DNA of 64,000 nt from Brucellaceae bacterium (GCA_020637775.1 JACKJV010000006.1:166376-230375), one strand, 5' to 3'; numbered from the stretch's first letter, positions 51,683-60,784 are shown. The notes: generated by a model not told the origin, from the letters alone. A program made the numbers and translations.

Positions 51683-52594
51683 ATGCCCCGATTGTCTCCC
51701 CTTCGCGCGTTGGACGACAGGCGCGTCCTGACCTTTGCACTGCTGGTCCCCGTGTTGACGTTCTTCATCGTCTTCAACACGATCCCGGTGCTCTGGCTCC
51801 TCGGCCTGTCATTCCACAAGTTCTCGCTGATCAGCGGCATGCCGCCGTCCTTCACCGGGTTCCGCAATTTCGTCGACATCTATTTCAACAAGAACGGCAT
51901 CTGGTCCGACCTTCAGCGCACCTTCCTTTTCGTCGGCGTCGGCGTCGCAATCCAGACGGCGCTGGGCATTCTGCTGGGCTTCCTGTTCTGGGGATCGAAG
52001 GACATGCCGGGCCGGCGCGTCGCGCTGACGCTGCTTTTCACGCCCATGGTCCTGACGCCGATTGCGACGGGAACCTTTTTCCGGTTCATCTATGACCCCA
52101 CCTTCGGCGTTCTCAATGCGATGATCGACGGCACCTTCGGTACCGGGCCGATCGACTTTCTTGGCGATCCCAAGATCGCATTCTGGGCAGTCCTGGCGGT
52201 GGATTGCTGGATGTGGACCCCGTTCATGACATTGATGACGCTGGCCGCGCTTGGCTCCGTACCCAAGGCCGAGCTGGAATCTGCCGAGATCGACCGTCTG
52301 CCCTGGCACAAGCGGTTGACGCTTGTTGTCTGGCATCACGGCAAGTTCATCCTGATGCTGGGCATCCTGCTGCGCACGATCGACTCCTTCAAGACGCTGG
52401 ACCTGATCATTCCCATGACCAAGGGCGGCCCCGGCCAGACCACGCGGCTTGTCGCCGTCGAACTGAACAAGCAGAGTTTCGAGAGCTTCAATATGGGCTG
52501 GTCCTCGGCCTATTCCGTGCTGTTGCTTCTCATCTCCATCGCGATGACGTCCATTTTCATCTACGTCCTTTCGCGCCGCAGCAGGGGGGGCTGA
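51683..52594 (+). CDS. Carbohydrate ABC transporter permease (MalF-like)
   Basis: A 303-residue inner-membrane permease with about six segments: VLTFALLVPVLTFFIVFN, the pair FLFVGVGVAIQTALGILLGFLFW and ALTLLFTPMVLTPIATGTFF, AVLAVDCWMWTPFMTLMTLAAL, and a last one LLLLISIAMTSIFIYVL. The cytoplasmic coupling loop has AELESAEIDRLPWHKRLTLVVW, a form of the EAA motif. It is similar to GlpP of the rhizobial glycerol transporter. With the next gene it forms the heterodimeric channel. Confidence 0.92.
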   Translation: MPRLSPLRALDDRRVLTFALLVPVLTFFIVFNTIPVLWLLGLSFHKFSLISGMPPSFTGFRNFVDIYFNKNGIWSDLQRTFLFVGVGVAIQTALGILLGFLFWGSKDMPGRRVALTLLFTPMVLTPIATGTFFRFIYDPTFGVLNAMIDGTFGTGPIDFLGDPKIAFWAVLAVDCWMWTPFMTLMTLAALGSVPKAELESAEIDRLPWHKRLTLVVWHHGKFILMLGILLRTIDSFKTLDLIIPMTKGGPGQTTRLVAVELNKQSFESFNMGWSSAYSVLLLLISIAMTSIFIYVLSRRSRGG

Positions 52595-52597
52595 GCC

Positions 52598-53431
52598 ATG
52601 GGTATCGTCTGGAAAAAGCGCGCCTATTACGCGGTTCTCTGGCTCGTCGCGCTGATCTTCTTCTCGCCGGTCGCGTGGATCATCCTGTCCTCGTTCAAGT
52701 CGCGCAATGACATCCTGGCGACGCCGCCCAAGCTGGTCTTCTCGCCGACGCTGGCCAATTACATCGACCTCTTCACCAACACGCGGTCCTTCTGGCTTCA
52801 GGTGAGCAATTCGCTGCTGATGTCGCTGGCGGCGGTCATCATCGCCGTCTTCGTTTCCTTCCTGGCCGCGTTCTGCTTCTCGCGGTTCAAGCCAAAATCG
52901 ACCGACTTCCTGATGTTCCTTCTCCTGTCCATCCGCATGCTGCCGGGGCCGGCGGTGATTCTTCCGGTCTTCCTCATGTATGTCGCCTTCGGCTGGAAGG
53001 ACAATCACATCGCCCTGACCCTGTTCTACGCCATGTTCTCCATTCCCTTCTCGGTCTGGATCCTCAAGGGCTTCCTCGATGGCGTGTCGCAGCGGTTTGA
53101 CGAGACCGGCCGGGTCTATGGCGGCTCGTGGTTCCACATCATCTTCCGCGTAGTGCTTCCCCAGGTCAAACCGGGTCTGATTGCCGCCTTCATCTTCAAC
53201 CTGATCTTCGTCTGGAACGAGTATCTGTTCAATTTCATCATTGGCGGCGTCTCGACCCAGAACATTCCCTATGCCCTTGCGGTCGGGGCCTATTCCGACG
53301 GCGGGCTGAACTGGACGTTCATCGCGTCGCTGACATCGATCTATCTCATTCCGCCAATGCTCTTCATCTACCTGTTCCAGAAATACCTGCTGGTCGGCAT
53401 GACATTCGGCACCGTGCGCGGGGAGGTCTGA
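52598..53431 (+). CDS. Carbohydrate ABC transporter permease (MalG-like)
   Basis: A 277-residue permease, six membrane segments starting at YYAVLWLVALIFFSPVAWIIL. SNSLLMSLAAVIIAVFVSFLAAFCFSRF is followed by MLPGPAVILPVFLMYVAF. The coupling loop is GFLDGVSQRFDETGRVYGGSWFHIIFRVVLP, with RFDETGRVYGGS in place of the usual EAA...G. It resembles the CUT1 and glycerol-type GlpQ permeases. It follows its partner by 3 bp and precedes the small membrane protein by 2 bp. Confidence 0.92.
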   Translation: MGIVWKKRAYYAVLWLVALIFFSPVAWIILSSFKSRNDILATPPKLVFSPTLANYIDLFTNTRSFWLQVSNSLLMSLAAVIIAVFVSFLAAFCFSRFKPKSTDFLMFLLLSIRMLPGPAVILPVFLMYVAFGWKDNHIALTLFYAMFSIPFSVWILKGFLDGVSQRFDETGRVYGGSWFHIIFRVVLPQVKPGLIAAFIFNLIFVWNEYLFNFIIGGVSTQNIPYALAVGAYSDGGLNWTFIASLTSIYLIPPMLFIYLFQKYLLVGMTFGTVRGEV

Positions 53432-53433
53432 CC

Positions 53434-53715
53434 ATGAGAAAGGTTCCCTTCGCCGAGCGTGCCGAGATGGTGCTGATCGTCACCATGCTGGCCGGCATCC
53501 TGCTGGTGGCGCAACAATGGTCAATCTCGGTCTATCGCTTCGGGCTCTGCATTCTCGTGGCGGCGACATTCCTGCAGATCGCGGTCGGCAACGTGCCCAA
53601 GCATCTCGGCTTTGCCGGTACGGCGGTGCGCACGGTGATGATCCTGGCCGTCATTGTCGCGCTGTTCAGTCTCGGGGTCTTTCTCGTCCCCCACCTTGCA
53701 CAATTGGGGCGATAA
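53434..53715 (+). CDS. Small three-helix membrane protein in the transporter operon
   Basis: 93 residues with about three hydrophobic segments: MVLIVTMLAGILLVAQQW, FGLCILVAATFLQIAVG and VRTVMILAVIVALFSLGVFLV. A short basic start (MRKVPFAERAE) is cytoplasmic. It is locked between the permease (2 bp) and the first ATPase (0 bp), so it should be produced with them. The rhizobial glycerol transporter operon also encodes a very small membrane protein; whether this one is homologous cannot be settled by eye. It may be an accessory subunit of the ABC complex. Confidence 0.75.
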   Translation: MRKVPFAERAEMVLIVTMLAGILLVAQQWSISVYRFGLCILVAATFLQIAVGNVPKHLGFAGTAVRTVMILAVIVALFSLGVFLVPHLAQLGR

Positions 53716-54810
53716 ATGCCGGCAATCGAATTCCAGTCCGTTAGCAAGACCTATGGCGGCCAAAAGGCTGTCGACGATCTGAGCCTGGCTGTCGAACCGG
53801 GCCGCTTCACGGTCCTGTGCGGCCCGCCCAAGAGCGGCAAGTCGACCATTTTCCGTCTGCTTGTCGGCCTCGAACGGCCGGACGCCGGCCGCATCCTGGC
53901 CAATGGCGAGGACCTGACCGACCTGCCTGCGGGCGCACGCCGGATCGGCTATGTGCCCCAGAGTTTCGCGCTCTATCCACATCTGAGCGTATTTGAGAAC
54001 ATCGCCTATCCGTTGCGTCTTGCCCGCACGCCGGCCGCGGAAGTTGCCAGCCGGGTGGACCGCGCAACGGCAATGCTGTCCATCGGACATCTCGTCAAGA
54101 AGACGCCGGATCAGCTGTCCGGCGGCGAAAAGCAGCGCGTCGCGGTGGCCCGCGGCCTGCTGTCCAGCGACTCCGTCTTCGTGCTCGACGACCCGCTGGT
54201 GGGGCTCGACTACAAGCTGCGCGAACGCCTGATGGATGATCTCAAGCATCTGTGCGAGGATCTCAAGGCGACCTTCTTCTACGCGACGTCGGATTCTCTG
54301 GAAGCACTGACCATGGCGGAGGACCTCGTGGTCCTCGACGACGGGCGGCTGGTCGAGAAGGCTGACGTTCTGGACCTCTACAGGGAGCCGCGCTTCGCCC
54401 GGACGATGGAACTGATCGGCTTTCCGAGGGCCAATGTCTGGCCCGGTTCGGCCCGCGGCGGGATCGTGACGGTGGGCGGACTGCGCTTCGCCGCGCCTGC
54501 GGGTACGCCCGATGGCGCGGTCCTGGTCGGCGTTCGGCCGGAGGATGTGCGCCTTGCAGGTTCCGATGAGACCGGTGTTCCGGCGACGGTGCGCATCGTC
54601 GAACATCTGGGCTCGGAGATCGTGGCCTATCTGGAAAATGGAGCCATGCAGGTTACCGCGGCCTATCCGTCCGAACGGGCGGGTTTGCCTGAAATCGATA
54701 CGTCGCTGAACATGGTGATCGACCCGGAGCGCATGCTCGTGTTCGATAAAGGGACGGGCAGGGCAATTGGCCGGGGTTCGCCCATGCAGGAGGGCAGGGC
54801 ACATGGTTGA
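53716..54810 (+). CDS. ABC transporter ATPase 1, degenerate Walker B/H-loop
   Basis: A 364-residue MalK-type ATPase with a C-terminal TOBE-like regulatory domain (from ~240; VGVRPEDVRLAGSDE). Walker A CGPPKSGKST and the signature LSGGEKQR at 134-141 are normal. However, the Walker B reads VFVLDDPLVGLD, with Asp159 where the catalytic Glu should be. The H-loop reads FYATSDSLEA, with Ser192 replacing the switch His. Its own ATP site is therefore predicted weak or inactive. It overlaps the second ATPase gene by 8 bp. Similar to GlpS/GlpT-type paired ATPases. Confidence 0.9.
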   Translation: MPAIEFQSVSKTYGGQKAVDDLSLAVEPGRFTVLCGPPKSGKSTIFRLLVGLERPDAGRILANGEDLTDLPAGARRIGYVPQSFALYPHLSVFENIAYPLRLARTPAAEVASRVDRATAMLSIGHLVKKTPDQLSGGEKQRVAVARGLLSSDSVFVLDDPLVGLDYKLRERLMDDLKHLCEDLKATFFYATSDSLEALTMAEDLVVLDDGRLVEKADVLDLYREPRFARTMELIGFPRANVWPGSARGGIVTVGGLRFAAPAGTPDGAVLVGVRPEDVRLAGSDETGVPATVRIVEHLGSEIVAYLENGAMQVTAAYPSERAGLPEIDTSLNMVIDPERMLVFDKGTGRAIGRGSPMQEGRAHG

Positions 54811-55879
54811 GGTCGTCATCAGGGACGTCACCAAGAAATTCGGTGACTTCACCGCAGTCGATACCATGAACGTGACATTCGAGGATGGTGCGGTGACCTG
54901 TCTGCTCGGTCCGTCGGGCTGCGGCAAGACCACCTTGATGCGCATGATCGTCGGGCTCGAAACGCCGACATCGGGCCGCATCCTGTTCGGGGACCGTGAC
55001 ATGAGCGGCCTTCCGCCGCGCAAGCGCAATGTCGGGATGGTCTTTCAATATCCGGTGATGTACCCGACGCTTTCGGTCGAGGAAAACATCGCGCTGCCGC
55101 TCGACCAGGATCGCAGTATCGATTCAGCCGAACGGGCGCGGCGCATCGACGAAGTTCTCGATGTCCTGGATATGCGCGACCGCCGCAATGCCTATATCGG
55201 CGAACTCGATTCCGGCAGCCGCCAGAAGGTCGCGGTGGGCCGCGCGGTGGCGCGCCGGTCCGATATCGTGCTGTTCGACGAGCCGACGACGAATGTCGAG
55301 GTGCAGGCCAAGCTGGCCCTGATCCGGGCCTTCAAACTGGTAACCCGGCGCCTGAAGCAGACCATTATCTACGTCACCCATGACCAGACCGAGGCGATGA
55401 CGCTGGCCGATCACGTTGCGCTCATGCGCGATGGACGTATCGTCCAATACGACCGGCCGCACCATCTCTACAAGGTTCCGGAAACCGAATTTGCCGGCTG
55501 GTTTCTCGGCAATCCGGGCATGAATTTCATACCGGCAAGGGTTGAACAGGGCCGTGCGGTCAACCCTTTCGGCAACGGCGACATCAGTTTGCGTGAACAG
55601 GTCGCAGAAGGAGCGGAAGTGAAGGTGGGCATTCGCCCGGAGCATGTTCGCATTCTTCGCGACCCGGCCCCGGGCGCGGTTCGCGGAATCCTGAAGGACC
55701 GCAGCATCGGTATTGCCGGGCGCATGATATTGCGCATTGCCATGGATGGTTATGAGGTCAAGGCAAAGCTTGACGGCTTGTCCGATCTAAGTCCGGGTGA
55801 TCCGGTGTATGTAACGGCACAACCGGACAAGAGCAGCGTCTATGCCGACGGCAAGCGACTGGCAGCCGGTAACGCGTGA
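54803..55879 (+). CDS. ABC transporter ATPase 2, degenerate signature motif
   Basis: A 358-residue MalK-type ATPase. Walker A LGPSGCGKTT at 35-44, Q-loop VFQYPVMYP, Walker B IVLFDEP with catalytic Glu160 and H-loop VTHDQTEAM with His193 are all intact. The ABC signature, though, is ELDSGSRQKVAVGRA instead of LSGGQRQR. The D-loop is TNVE rather than NLD. The C-terminal TOBE-type domain includes VGIRPEHVRILRDP. In a heterodimer its complete Walker motifs would face the normal signature of ATPase 1, giving one working site. Confidence 0.9.
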   Translation: MVEVVIRDVTKKFGDFTAVDTMNVTFEDGAVTCLLGPSGCGKTTLMRMIVGLETPTSGRILFGDRDMSGLPPRKRNVGMVFQYPVMYPTLSVEENIALPLDQDRSIDSAERARRIDEVLDVLDMRDRRNAYIGELDSGSRQKVAVGRAVARRSDIVLFDEPTTNVEVQAKLALIRAFKLVTRRLKQTIIYVTHDQTEAMTLADHVALMRDGRIVQYDRPHHLYKVPETEFAGWFLGNPGMNFIPARVEQGRAVNPFGNGDISLREQVAEGAEVKVGIRPEHVRILRDPAPGAVRGILKDRSIGIAGRMILRIAMDGYEVKAKLDGLSDLSPGDPVYVTAQPDKSSVYADGKRLAAGNA

Positions 55880-55901
55880 AGTGGAGGGAGCGGAGCGGAC
55901 A

Positions 55902-56852
55902 ATGGCACATGATGTCTCGGTCATCGGATTATATATTCTTGATATTCTCGGACGGCCGGTCAGCCGCATCCCCGATGGCGGCAATGTCGAATTCATCGAC
56001 CAGATTCGGCTGACCGTAGCCGGCACCGCCGGCGGCACCGTCGTGGACTGCGCCAAACTCGGCCTCGATTGCCTGGCGGTGGGCGCGGTCGGTGACGACG
56101 AGAAGGCGGACTGGATGCTGGCGACCATGGAACGCTTCGGCATCGACGTATCGGCGATGCAGCGGCTGGAGGGCGTGCCATCGTCGGCGACAATTCTCAA
56201 TGTCCGTCCCAATGGTGAGCGGCCCGCCCTTCATCAGCGTGGCGCATCCGATCATTTCGACGTACCGTCATCGGCCCATGACAGCGTCCTCGGTTCGCCC
56301 ATCGTGCATCTGGGTGGCACCGGGCTGTTGAAAAGGCTTGACGGCGAGCCGAGCCGCATCTTGCTGGAAGAAGCAAAGAAACGCGGATGCACGGTCACGT
56401 TCGACCTGATTGCGGCAGATGAAAGCACATCACGGATCGTCGAACCCCTTCTGCCACATATCGATTATTTCATGCCCTCCATCGAGGAGGCCATGGTGAT
56501 GTCAGGACGGGCTACCGCCGCGGAGGCGGCCGATCACTTCATTGGCAAGGGCGCGACGTGCTGTGTCTTCACGCTGGGCGGCGACGGTGCCTTCTACGCC
56601 CATGCCGACGGCACGCGCTTTTCGGTTCCCGCCTACAAGATCGATGTCGTGGACACGACCGGCTGCGGCGATGCCTTCGACGCCGGATTCATCACCGCGA
56701 TCAAGCACCGGATGAACCCGGAGGACAGTGTGCGGTTCGCTCAGGCAGCGGCGGGCCTCGTCGCTACCGGCCTGGGGTCGGACGCGGGAATCCGGTCATT
56801 CGAGCATACGCTCGAATGCATGAACACATGGGCTACACTCCAGACCCGGTAA
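55902..56852 (+). CDS. PfkB-family carbohydrate kinase
   Basis: A 316-residue ribokinase-fold kinase. VTVAGTAGGTVVDCAKLGLDCLAVGAVGDDEKADW has the N-terminal substrate and G-G motifs. The C-terminal PfkB signature is VDTTGCGDAFDAGFI, with catalytic Asp in GCGDAFD and the anion hole TTGCGD. It begins at ATG 55902, with GGAG ~10 nt upstream; the reading frame extends into the previous gene but that part is not family-like. It phosphorylates a sugar or sugar acid in the same pathway as the DhaK/DhaL kinases. Substrate unknown. Confidence 0.9.
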   Translation: MAHDVSVIGLYILDILGRPVSRIPDGGNVEFIDQIRLTVAGTAGGTVVDCAKLGLDCLAVGAVGDDEKADWMLATMERFGIDVSAMQRLEGVPSSATILNVRPNGERPALHQRGASDHFDVPSSAHDSVLGSPIVHLGGTGLLKRLDGEPSRILLEEAKKRGCTVTFDLIAADESTSRIVEPLLPHIDYFMPSIEEAMVMSGRATAAEAADHFIGKGATCCVFTLGGDGAFYAHADGTRFSVPAYKIDVVDTTGCGDAFDAGFITAIKHRMNPEDSVRFAQAAAGLVATGLGSDAGIRSFEHTLECMNTWATLQTR

Positions 56853-56895
56853 CGGGACGGTCTGGAACAATGACATTTCGGCAAGCGAGGACGTG

Positions 56896-57900
56896 ATGGC
56901 GGTCAAGAAGATCATTAACAACGGCGACAATGCCGTCGATGAAATGCTCGACGGGATCATCGCCGCCCATGGTGACATTCTCAAACGGCTGGACGAAAAC
57001 CCGCGTGCCGTCATTGCACGGGAAGGGCCGCGCAAGGGCAAGGTGGGCCTGGTCATCGGCGGGGGATCGGGCCACGAACCGACCTTCCTGGGTTTCGTCG
57101 GCAAGGGTCTTGCCGATGCGGCGGCGATCGGCAACGTGTTCGCCTCTCCGCCTCCCGGTCCGGTTCTCGATTGCACAAAGGCAATCGATGGCGGGGCGGG
57201 CGTTCTCTACATGTATGGCAATTATGCCGGCGACGTGATGAATTTCGACATGGCCGCCGAGATGGCTGCAATGGAGGACATCGAGGTCCGCACGGTGCTG
57301 ACCACCGATGACATCGCTTCCGCGCCGCGAGACGAACGCGAGAAGCGGCGCGGCGTGGCTGGCAATTTCTTCATCTTCAAGGCTGCCGGGGCTGCCTGCG
57401 ACATGATGTTGCCGCTGGACGAGTGCGAACGCATCGCCCGCAAGGCCAACGACAATACCTTCACGATCGGCGTGGCGCTCTCGCCCTGCTCCCTGCCGCA
57501 GACAAGGCGGTGGAACTTCGAGATGGGCGATGACGAGATGGAAATCGGCATGGGCATCCATGGCGAGCCGGGCATGGAGCGGGAGAGGCTTCTGAGCGCT
57601 GACCAGATCACCGACCGGATCATGGATTCCATCCTGGCGGAAATGGCGCCCCGGCAAGGCGAACGGGTTGCCGTCCTGGTCAATTCGCTGGGTTCGACAC
57701 CGCTGATGGAACTTTACATCATGAATCGCCGCGTCGATCAGCGCCTCAAGGAGGCCGGGCTTTCGACGCATCGAACATGGGTCGGCAATTACTGCACGTC
57801 GCTTGAAATGGCGGGTGCCTCGATCACCGTGATGCGCCTTGACGACGAATTGCAGCGGATGATCGAGCATCCATGCGACTGTGCGATGTTCAAAGGATAG
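56896..57900 (+). CDS. Dihydroxyacetone-kinase-type subunit DhaK
   Basis: A 334-residue substrate-binding half of a dihydroxyacetone-type kinase. The substrate is bound covalently as a hemiaminal by the His in GMGIHGEPGMERE (His222). His60 (GGGSGHEP) and Asp113 (NYAGDVMNF) are the other active-site residues; all are intact. It reads KKIINNGDNAVDEMLDG at the start, as in DAK1 domains. With the DhaL gene 11 bp on, it should form an ATP-dependent kinase for a short keto-sugar such as dihydroxyacetone, erythrulose or apulose. There is no DhaM-type PTS partner. ATG 56896 preferred over GTG 56893. Confidence 0.93.
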   Translation: MAVKKIINNGDNAVDEMLDGIIAAHGDILKRLDENPRAVIAREGPRKGKVGLVIGGGSGHEPTFLGFVGKGLADAAAIGNVFASPPPGPVLDCTKAIDGGAGVLYMYGNYAGDVMNFDMAAEMAAMEDIEVRTVLTTDDIASAPRDEREKRRGVAGNFFIFKAAGAACDMMLPLDECERIARKANDNTFTIGVALSPCSLPQTRRWNFEMGDDEMEIGMGIHGEPGMERERLLSADQITDRIMDSILAEMAPRQGERVAVLVNSLGSTPLMELYIMNRRVDQRLKEAGLSTHRTWVGNYCTSLEMAGASITVMRLDDELQRMIEHPCDCAMFKG

Positions 57901-57911
57901 GATCCAGGCGG

Positions 57912-58565
57912 ATGAAAGGTTACACGAGCGAGGACTTCATCGCCCTTTTCGAGGCCATTGCCGGGCGTATCGAGCGCGAGAAGGATCATCTGTGCGCGCT
58001 TGACGGGCTGATCGGCGACGCCGACCACGGGATCGCCATGGCGCAGGGCTTCAATGCTGCAAGCGCCGCGGTTTCCGCGCTGGACCCGGCCAGCAAGATG
58101 CCGGCTGACATTTTCAATGCCGCGGCCTCTGCCTTTCTCAATGCCGTTGGCGCTTCCTCGGGCCCGCTCTATGCGACCGCGATGATGCGTGCCGGCGCGG
58201 CTCTGAAAGGCAAGCAGACCGCATCGGACGAGGATGTCGCCGCCGCCCTTCAGGCGATGGCGAAGGGCATCGAGGATCGCGGCAAGGCGGTTGTCGGCGA
58301 AAAGACGATGGTGGATGCCTGGCGGCCGGCTGCAGATGCCCTTGGAAAGGCTCGCGAAGCCGGCAAGGCCCTGCCGGAATGCCTGGCGGACGCGGCGGAT
58401 GCGGCGGAAAAAGGTGCTGCCGCGACGGCCGACATGGTGGCAGGCAAGGGCCGTTCTTCGCGTCTGGGAGAGCGGGCCCGTGGCCATGTCGATCCTGGCG
58501 CGGCATCGGCGGCGATCATCATCCGCGTGATGAGCGATGTGTGGTCGGGGCGCAGTGCTGACTGA
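57912..58565 (+). CDS. Dihydroxyacetone-kinase-type subunit DhaL
   Basis: A 217-residue nucleotide-binding half (DAK2 domain) of the kinase. ALDGLIGDADHGIAMAQGF carries the Mg-binding Asp31, Asp36 and Asp38. NAVGASSGPLYATAMMRAG, GEKTMVDAWRPA and a C-terminal SSRLGERARGHVDPGAAS are the conserved ATP-site blocks. It is the functional partner of the DhaK gene 11 bp upstream. The DNA after it (58566-58720) is a gap before the SorC-DhaK fusion. Confidence 0.93.
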   Translation: MKGYTSEDFIALFEAIAGRIEREKDHLCALDGLIGDADHGIAMAQGFNAASAAVSALDPASKMPADIFNAAASAFLNAVGASSGPLYATAMMRAGAALKGKQTASDEDVAAALQAMAKGIEDRGKAVVGEKTMVDAWRPAADALGKAREAGKALPECLADAADAAEKGAAATADMVAGKGRSSRLGERARGHVDPGAASAAIIIRVMSDVWSGRSAD

Positions 58566-58720
58566 CCGGACCGCGCGGCCAGTGACAGGCCGGCTTTTCC
58601 TTGAATTTCGCACGATCGTAATGGCGTGGCGAAAAACGCGCATTGCCCTGATGTGCAGGAGACATTAGCGTCCATCCGTTGGCAAACCGGCTGGATCGGC
58701 CTGAAACTGCAGAGTTGAGC

Positions 58721-60784
58721 ATGGCGACAAGGCCCGCAGGCGGAAAAGGGACGACGGCTGAAACGATACCGATGCGTTTCGGCGACGACCCCTATGTGTG
58801 GGCATGCTGGCTTTACTATGAGGACGGGCTGACGCAGGGCGAAATCGCCCGGACAATGGGTATTTCGCGTGCGACTGTGAATGCCTACCTGGCGGATGCG
58901 CGCGAGCGCGGGATCGTGAACATCTCCATAGACCCGGAGCGCCTCTCCTCCCTCACCATCGCGCAGGAACTCAAGCGTCATTTCGCGCTTCAGGATTGTG
59001 TGGTCATTCCCGGCGACGGAGGGCCCCTTGTGGAACGACTCGGAATTGCCGGGGCACGCGTTCTGGACCAGGTCATCCGCTCGGCCGACACCATTGCTGT
59101 TGTTTGGGGGCGGACAGTGATGTCGGTTGCCCGGAACGTAAGCCGGCGCGAACTGCAGGATGTTTCCGTCATCCAGGCGACAGGCGGCTTGACAGCGGAT
59201 TTCGGTTATACACCGGAAGCCTGTGCATCCCGCCTGGCCGCTTCGCTTGACGCACGCTGCATCAATCTGACGGTGCCAGCGCTGGTTTCCACTCCGGACA
59301 TACGGGACATGCTTTTACGCGAACCGGTGGTCGCCCGGCAACTGTCGGCGCTTGCCGGTGCCAACCGGCTGCTGTTCGGAATCACGACATTGCGGCCAAA
59401 TTCGACCATCCACAGCAGCGGCTTCCTCGATCCCGGCACGACACAACTCTACCTCGCAAGAAATGCGGTCGGCCAAATCGCCGGCCGCTTCTTCGACGAT
59501 CATGGGCGTCCGGTGCCGGGGCCGCTCGAAGACCGGGTCATCGGCCTTTCCTTCGACATGTTTGACGATATCGCGACAAAGGTCGCGGTTGCAGGCGGGA
59601 TCGAGAAGGTCGGTGCAATTCTCGGCGCATTGCGTGGTGGCTTCATCGATGTCCTTGTCACCGATGCGGCAACCGGTCGCGGCATCCTCCAGGCAGACGG
59701 GGTGACTGTAAACCATCGCAGACCCGGACCGGCGCGTGGACGTGATGCGCCGGTCATCAACATTCGTCACCAGGTCAAGAAATTCATCAACAAGCCCTCG
59801 GATGTGGTGGAGGAAATGCTCGACGGGGCGATCCATGCCCATGGCAGCTACCTTGCTCCGGTGGATGGCAACCGACATGCACTGGCCGCGTTGCGCGGTC
59901 CCAGAGAAGGCAAGGTTGGTCTCGTCATCGGTGGCGGCTCTGGCCATGAACCCTGCTTTCTGGGTTATGTCGGCAAGGGGCTTGCAGATGCGGTTGCGAT
60001 CGGCAATATCTTTTCGTCTCCCCCGCCCGATCCCATTTTTCGCTGCGCAAAGGCGGCCTCCGGCGGAAAGGGCGTGCTTTTCGTCTATGGCAACTATGCC
60101 GGCGACATCATGAATTTCGAAATGGCAGCGGACCTGGCAATGGCTCAGGGCATTGACGTGCGTACGGTGATCACGACGGATGACATCGTATCCTCGGCTT
60201 CCGAAAACCGGGAGGGCCGGCGCGGCGTTGCCGGCAATTTCTTCATCTTCAAGATCGCCGGTGCAGCGTGTGACCGGATGTGGTCACTCGATTCCTGCGA
60301 GGCGGCAACGCGCAAGGCCAACAGCCGTACCTTCACCGTCGGCGTCGCACTCGAGCCATGCTCGCTTCCGCAGACGCGCACGCACAATTTCGAGATCGGT
60401 CCCGACGAGATGGAGATCGGGATCGGGATTCATGGGGAGCCCGGGGTGTCCCGTGACCAGTTGAAGCCTGCCGACGATATCGTCGATTCCGCCATGGACC
60501 GGATCTTCTCGGAAATGAAGGCAAGGCCGGGCGATCGTGTGGCCGTTCTCGTGAATTCGCTTGGCGCGACACCACTGATGGAGCTCTATGTGCTGTTTCG
60601 CCGGGTGCGCCAGCGGCTTGAGGCGAAGGATATTACGATCCATGCCAATTGGGTCGGCCACTATTGTACATCGCTGGACATGGTGGGAACGTCCATCACC
60701 ATTCTGCATCTCGACGACGAACTCACTGAATTGCTCGACCATCCGTGCGATACGGCGTTTCTTCGGATCGGTGGGGCGTTGTGA
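58721..60784 (+). CDS. SorC-type sugar-binding regulator fused to a DhaK domain
   Basis: 687 residues from ATG 58721 (TTG 58679 and ATG 58772 are alternatives). Residues 36-60 form an HTH (TQGEIARTMGISRATVNAYLADARERG). Residues ~75-325 match the SorC effector domain (LRPNSTIHSSGFLDPG, FDMFDDIATKVAVAGGIEKV, IDVLVTDAATGRGI). After a ~25-residue linker, residues ~350-687 are a complete DhaK domain with His409 (GGGSGHEP), Asp462 (NYAGDIMNF) and covalent His571 (GIGIHGEPGV). The frame is continuous with no internal start or ribosome site at the junction. It is followed by its own DhaL gene. The inferred role is a repressor or activator that reads kinase occupancy. Confidence 0.93.
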   Translation: MATRPAGGKGTTAETIPMRFGDDPYVWACWLYYEDGLTQGEIARTMGISRATVNAYLADARERGIVNISIDPERLSSLTIAQELKRHFALQDCVVIPGDGGPLVERLGIAGARVLDQVIRSADTIAVVWGRTVMSVARNVSRRELQDVSVIQATGGLTADFGYTPEACASRLAASLDARCINLTVPALVSTPDIRDMLLREPVVARQLSALAGANRLLFGITTLRPNSTIHSSGFLDPGTTQLYLARNAVGQIAGRFFDDHGRPVPGPLEDRVIGLSFDMFDDIATKVAVAGGIEKVGAILGALRGGFIDVLVTDAATGRGILQADGVTVNHRRPGPARGRDAPVINIRHQVKKFINKPSDVVEEMLDGAIHAHGSYLAPVDGNRHALAALRGPREGKVGLVIGGGSGHEPCFLGYVGKGLADAVAIGNIFSSPPPDPIFRCAKAASGGKGVLFVYGNYAGDIMNFEMAADLAMAQGIDVRTVITTDDIVSSASENREGRRGVAGNFFIFKIAGAACDRMWSLDSCEAATRKANSRTFTVGVALEPCSLPQTRTHNFEIGPDEMEIGIGIHGEPGVSRDQLKPADDIVDSAMDRIFSEMKARPGDRVAVLVNSLGATPLMELYVLFRRVRQRLEAKDITIHANWVGHYCTSLDMVGTSITILHLDDELTELLDHPCDTAFLRIGGAL

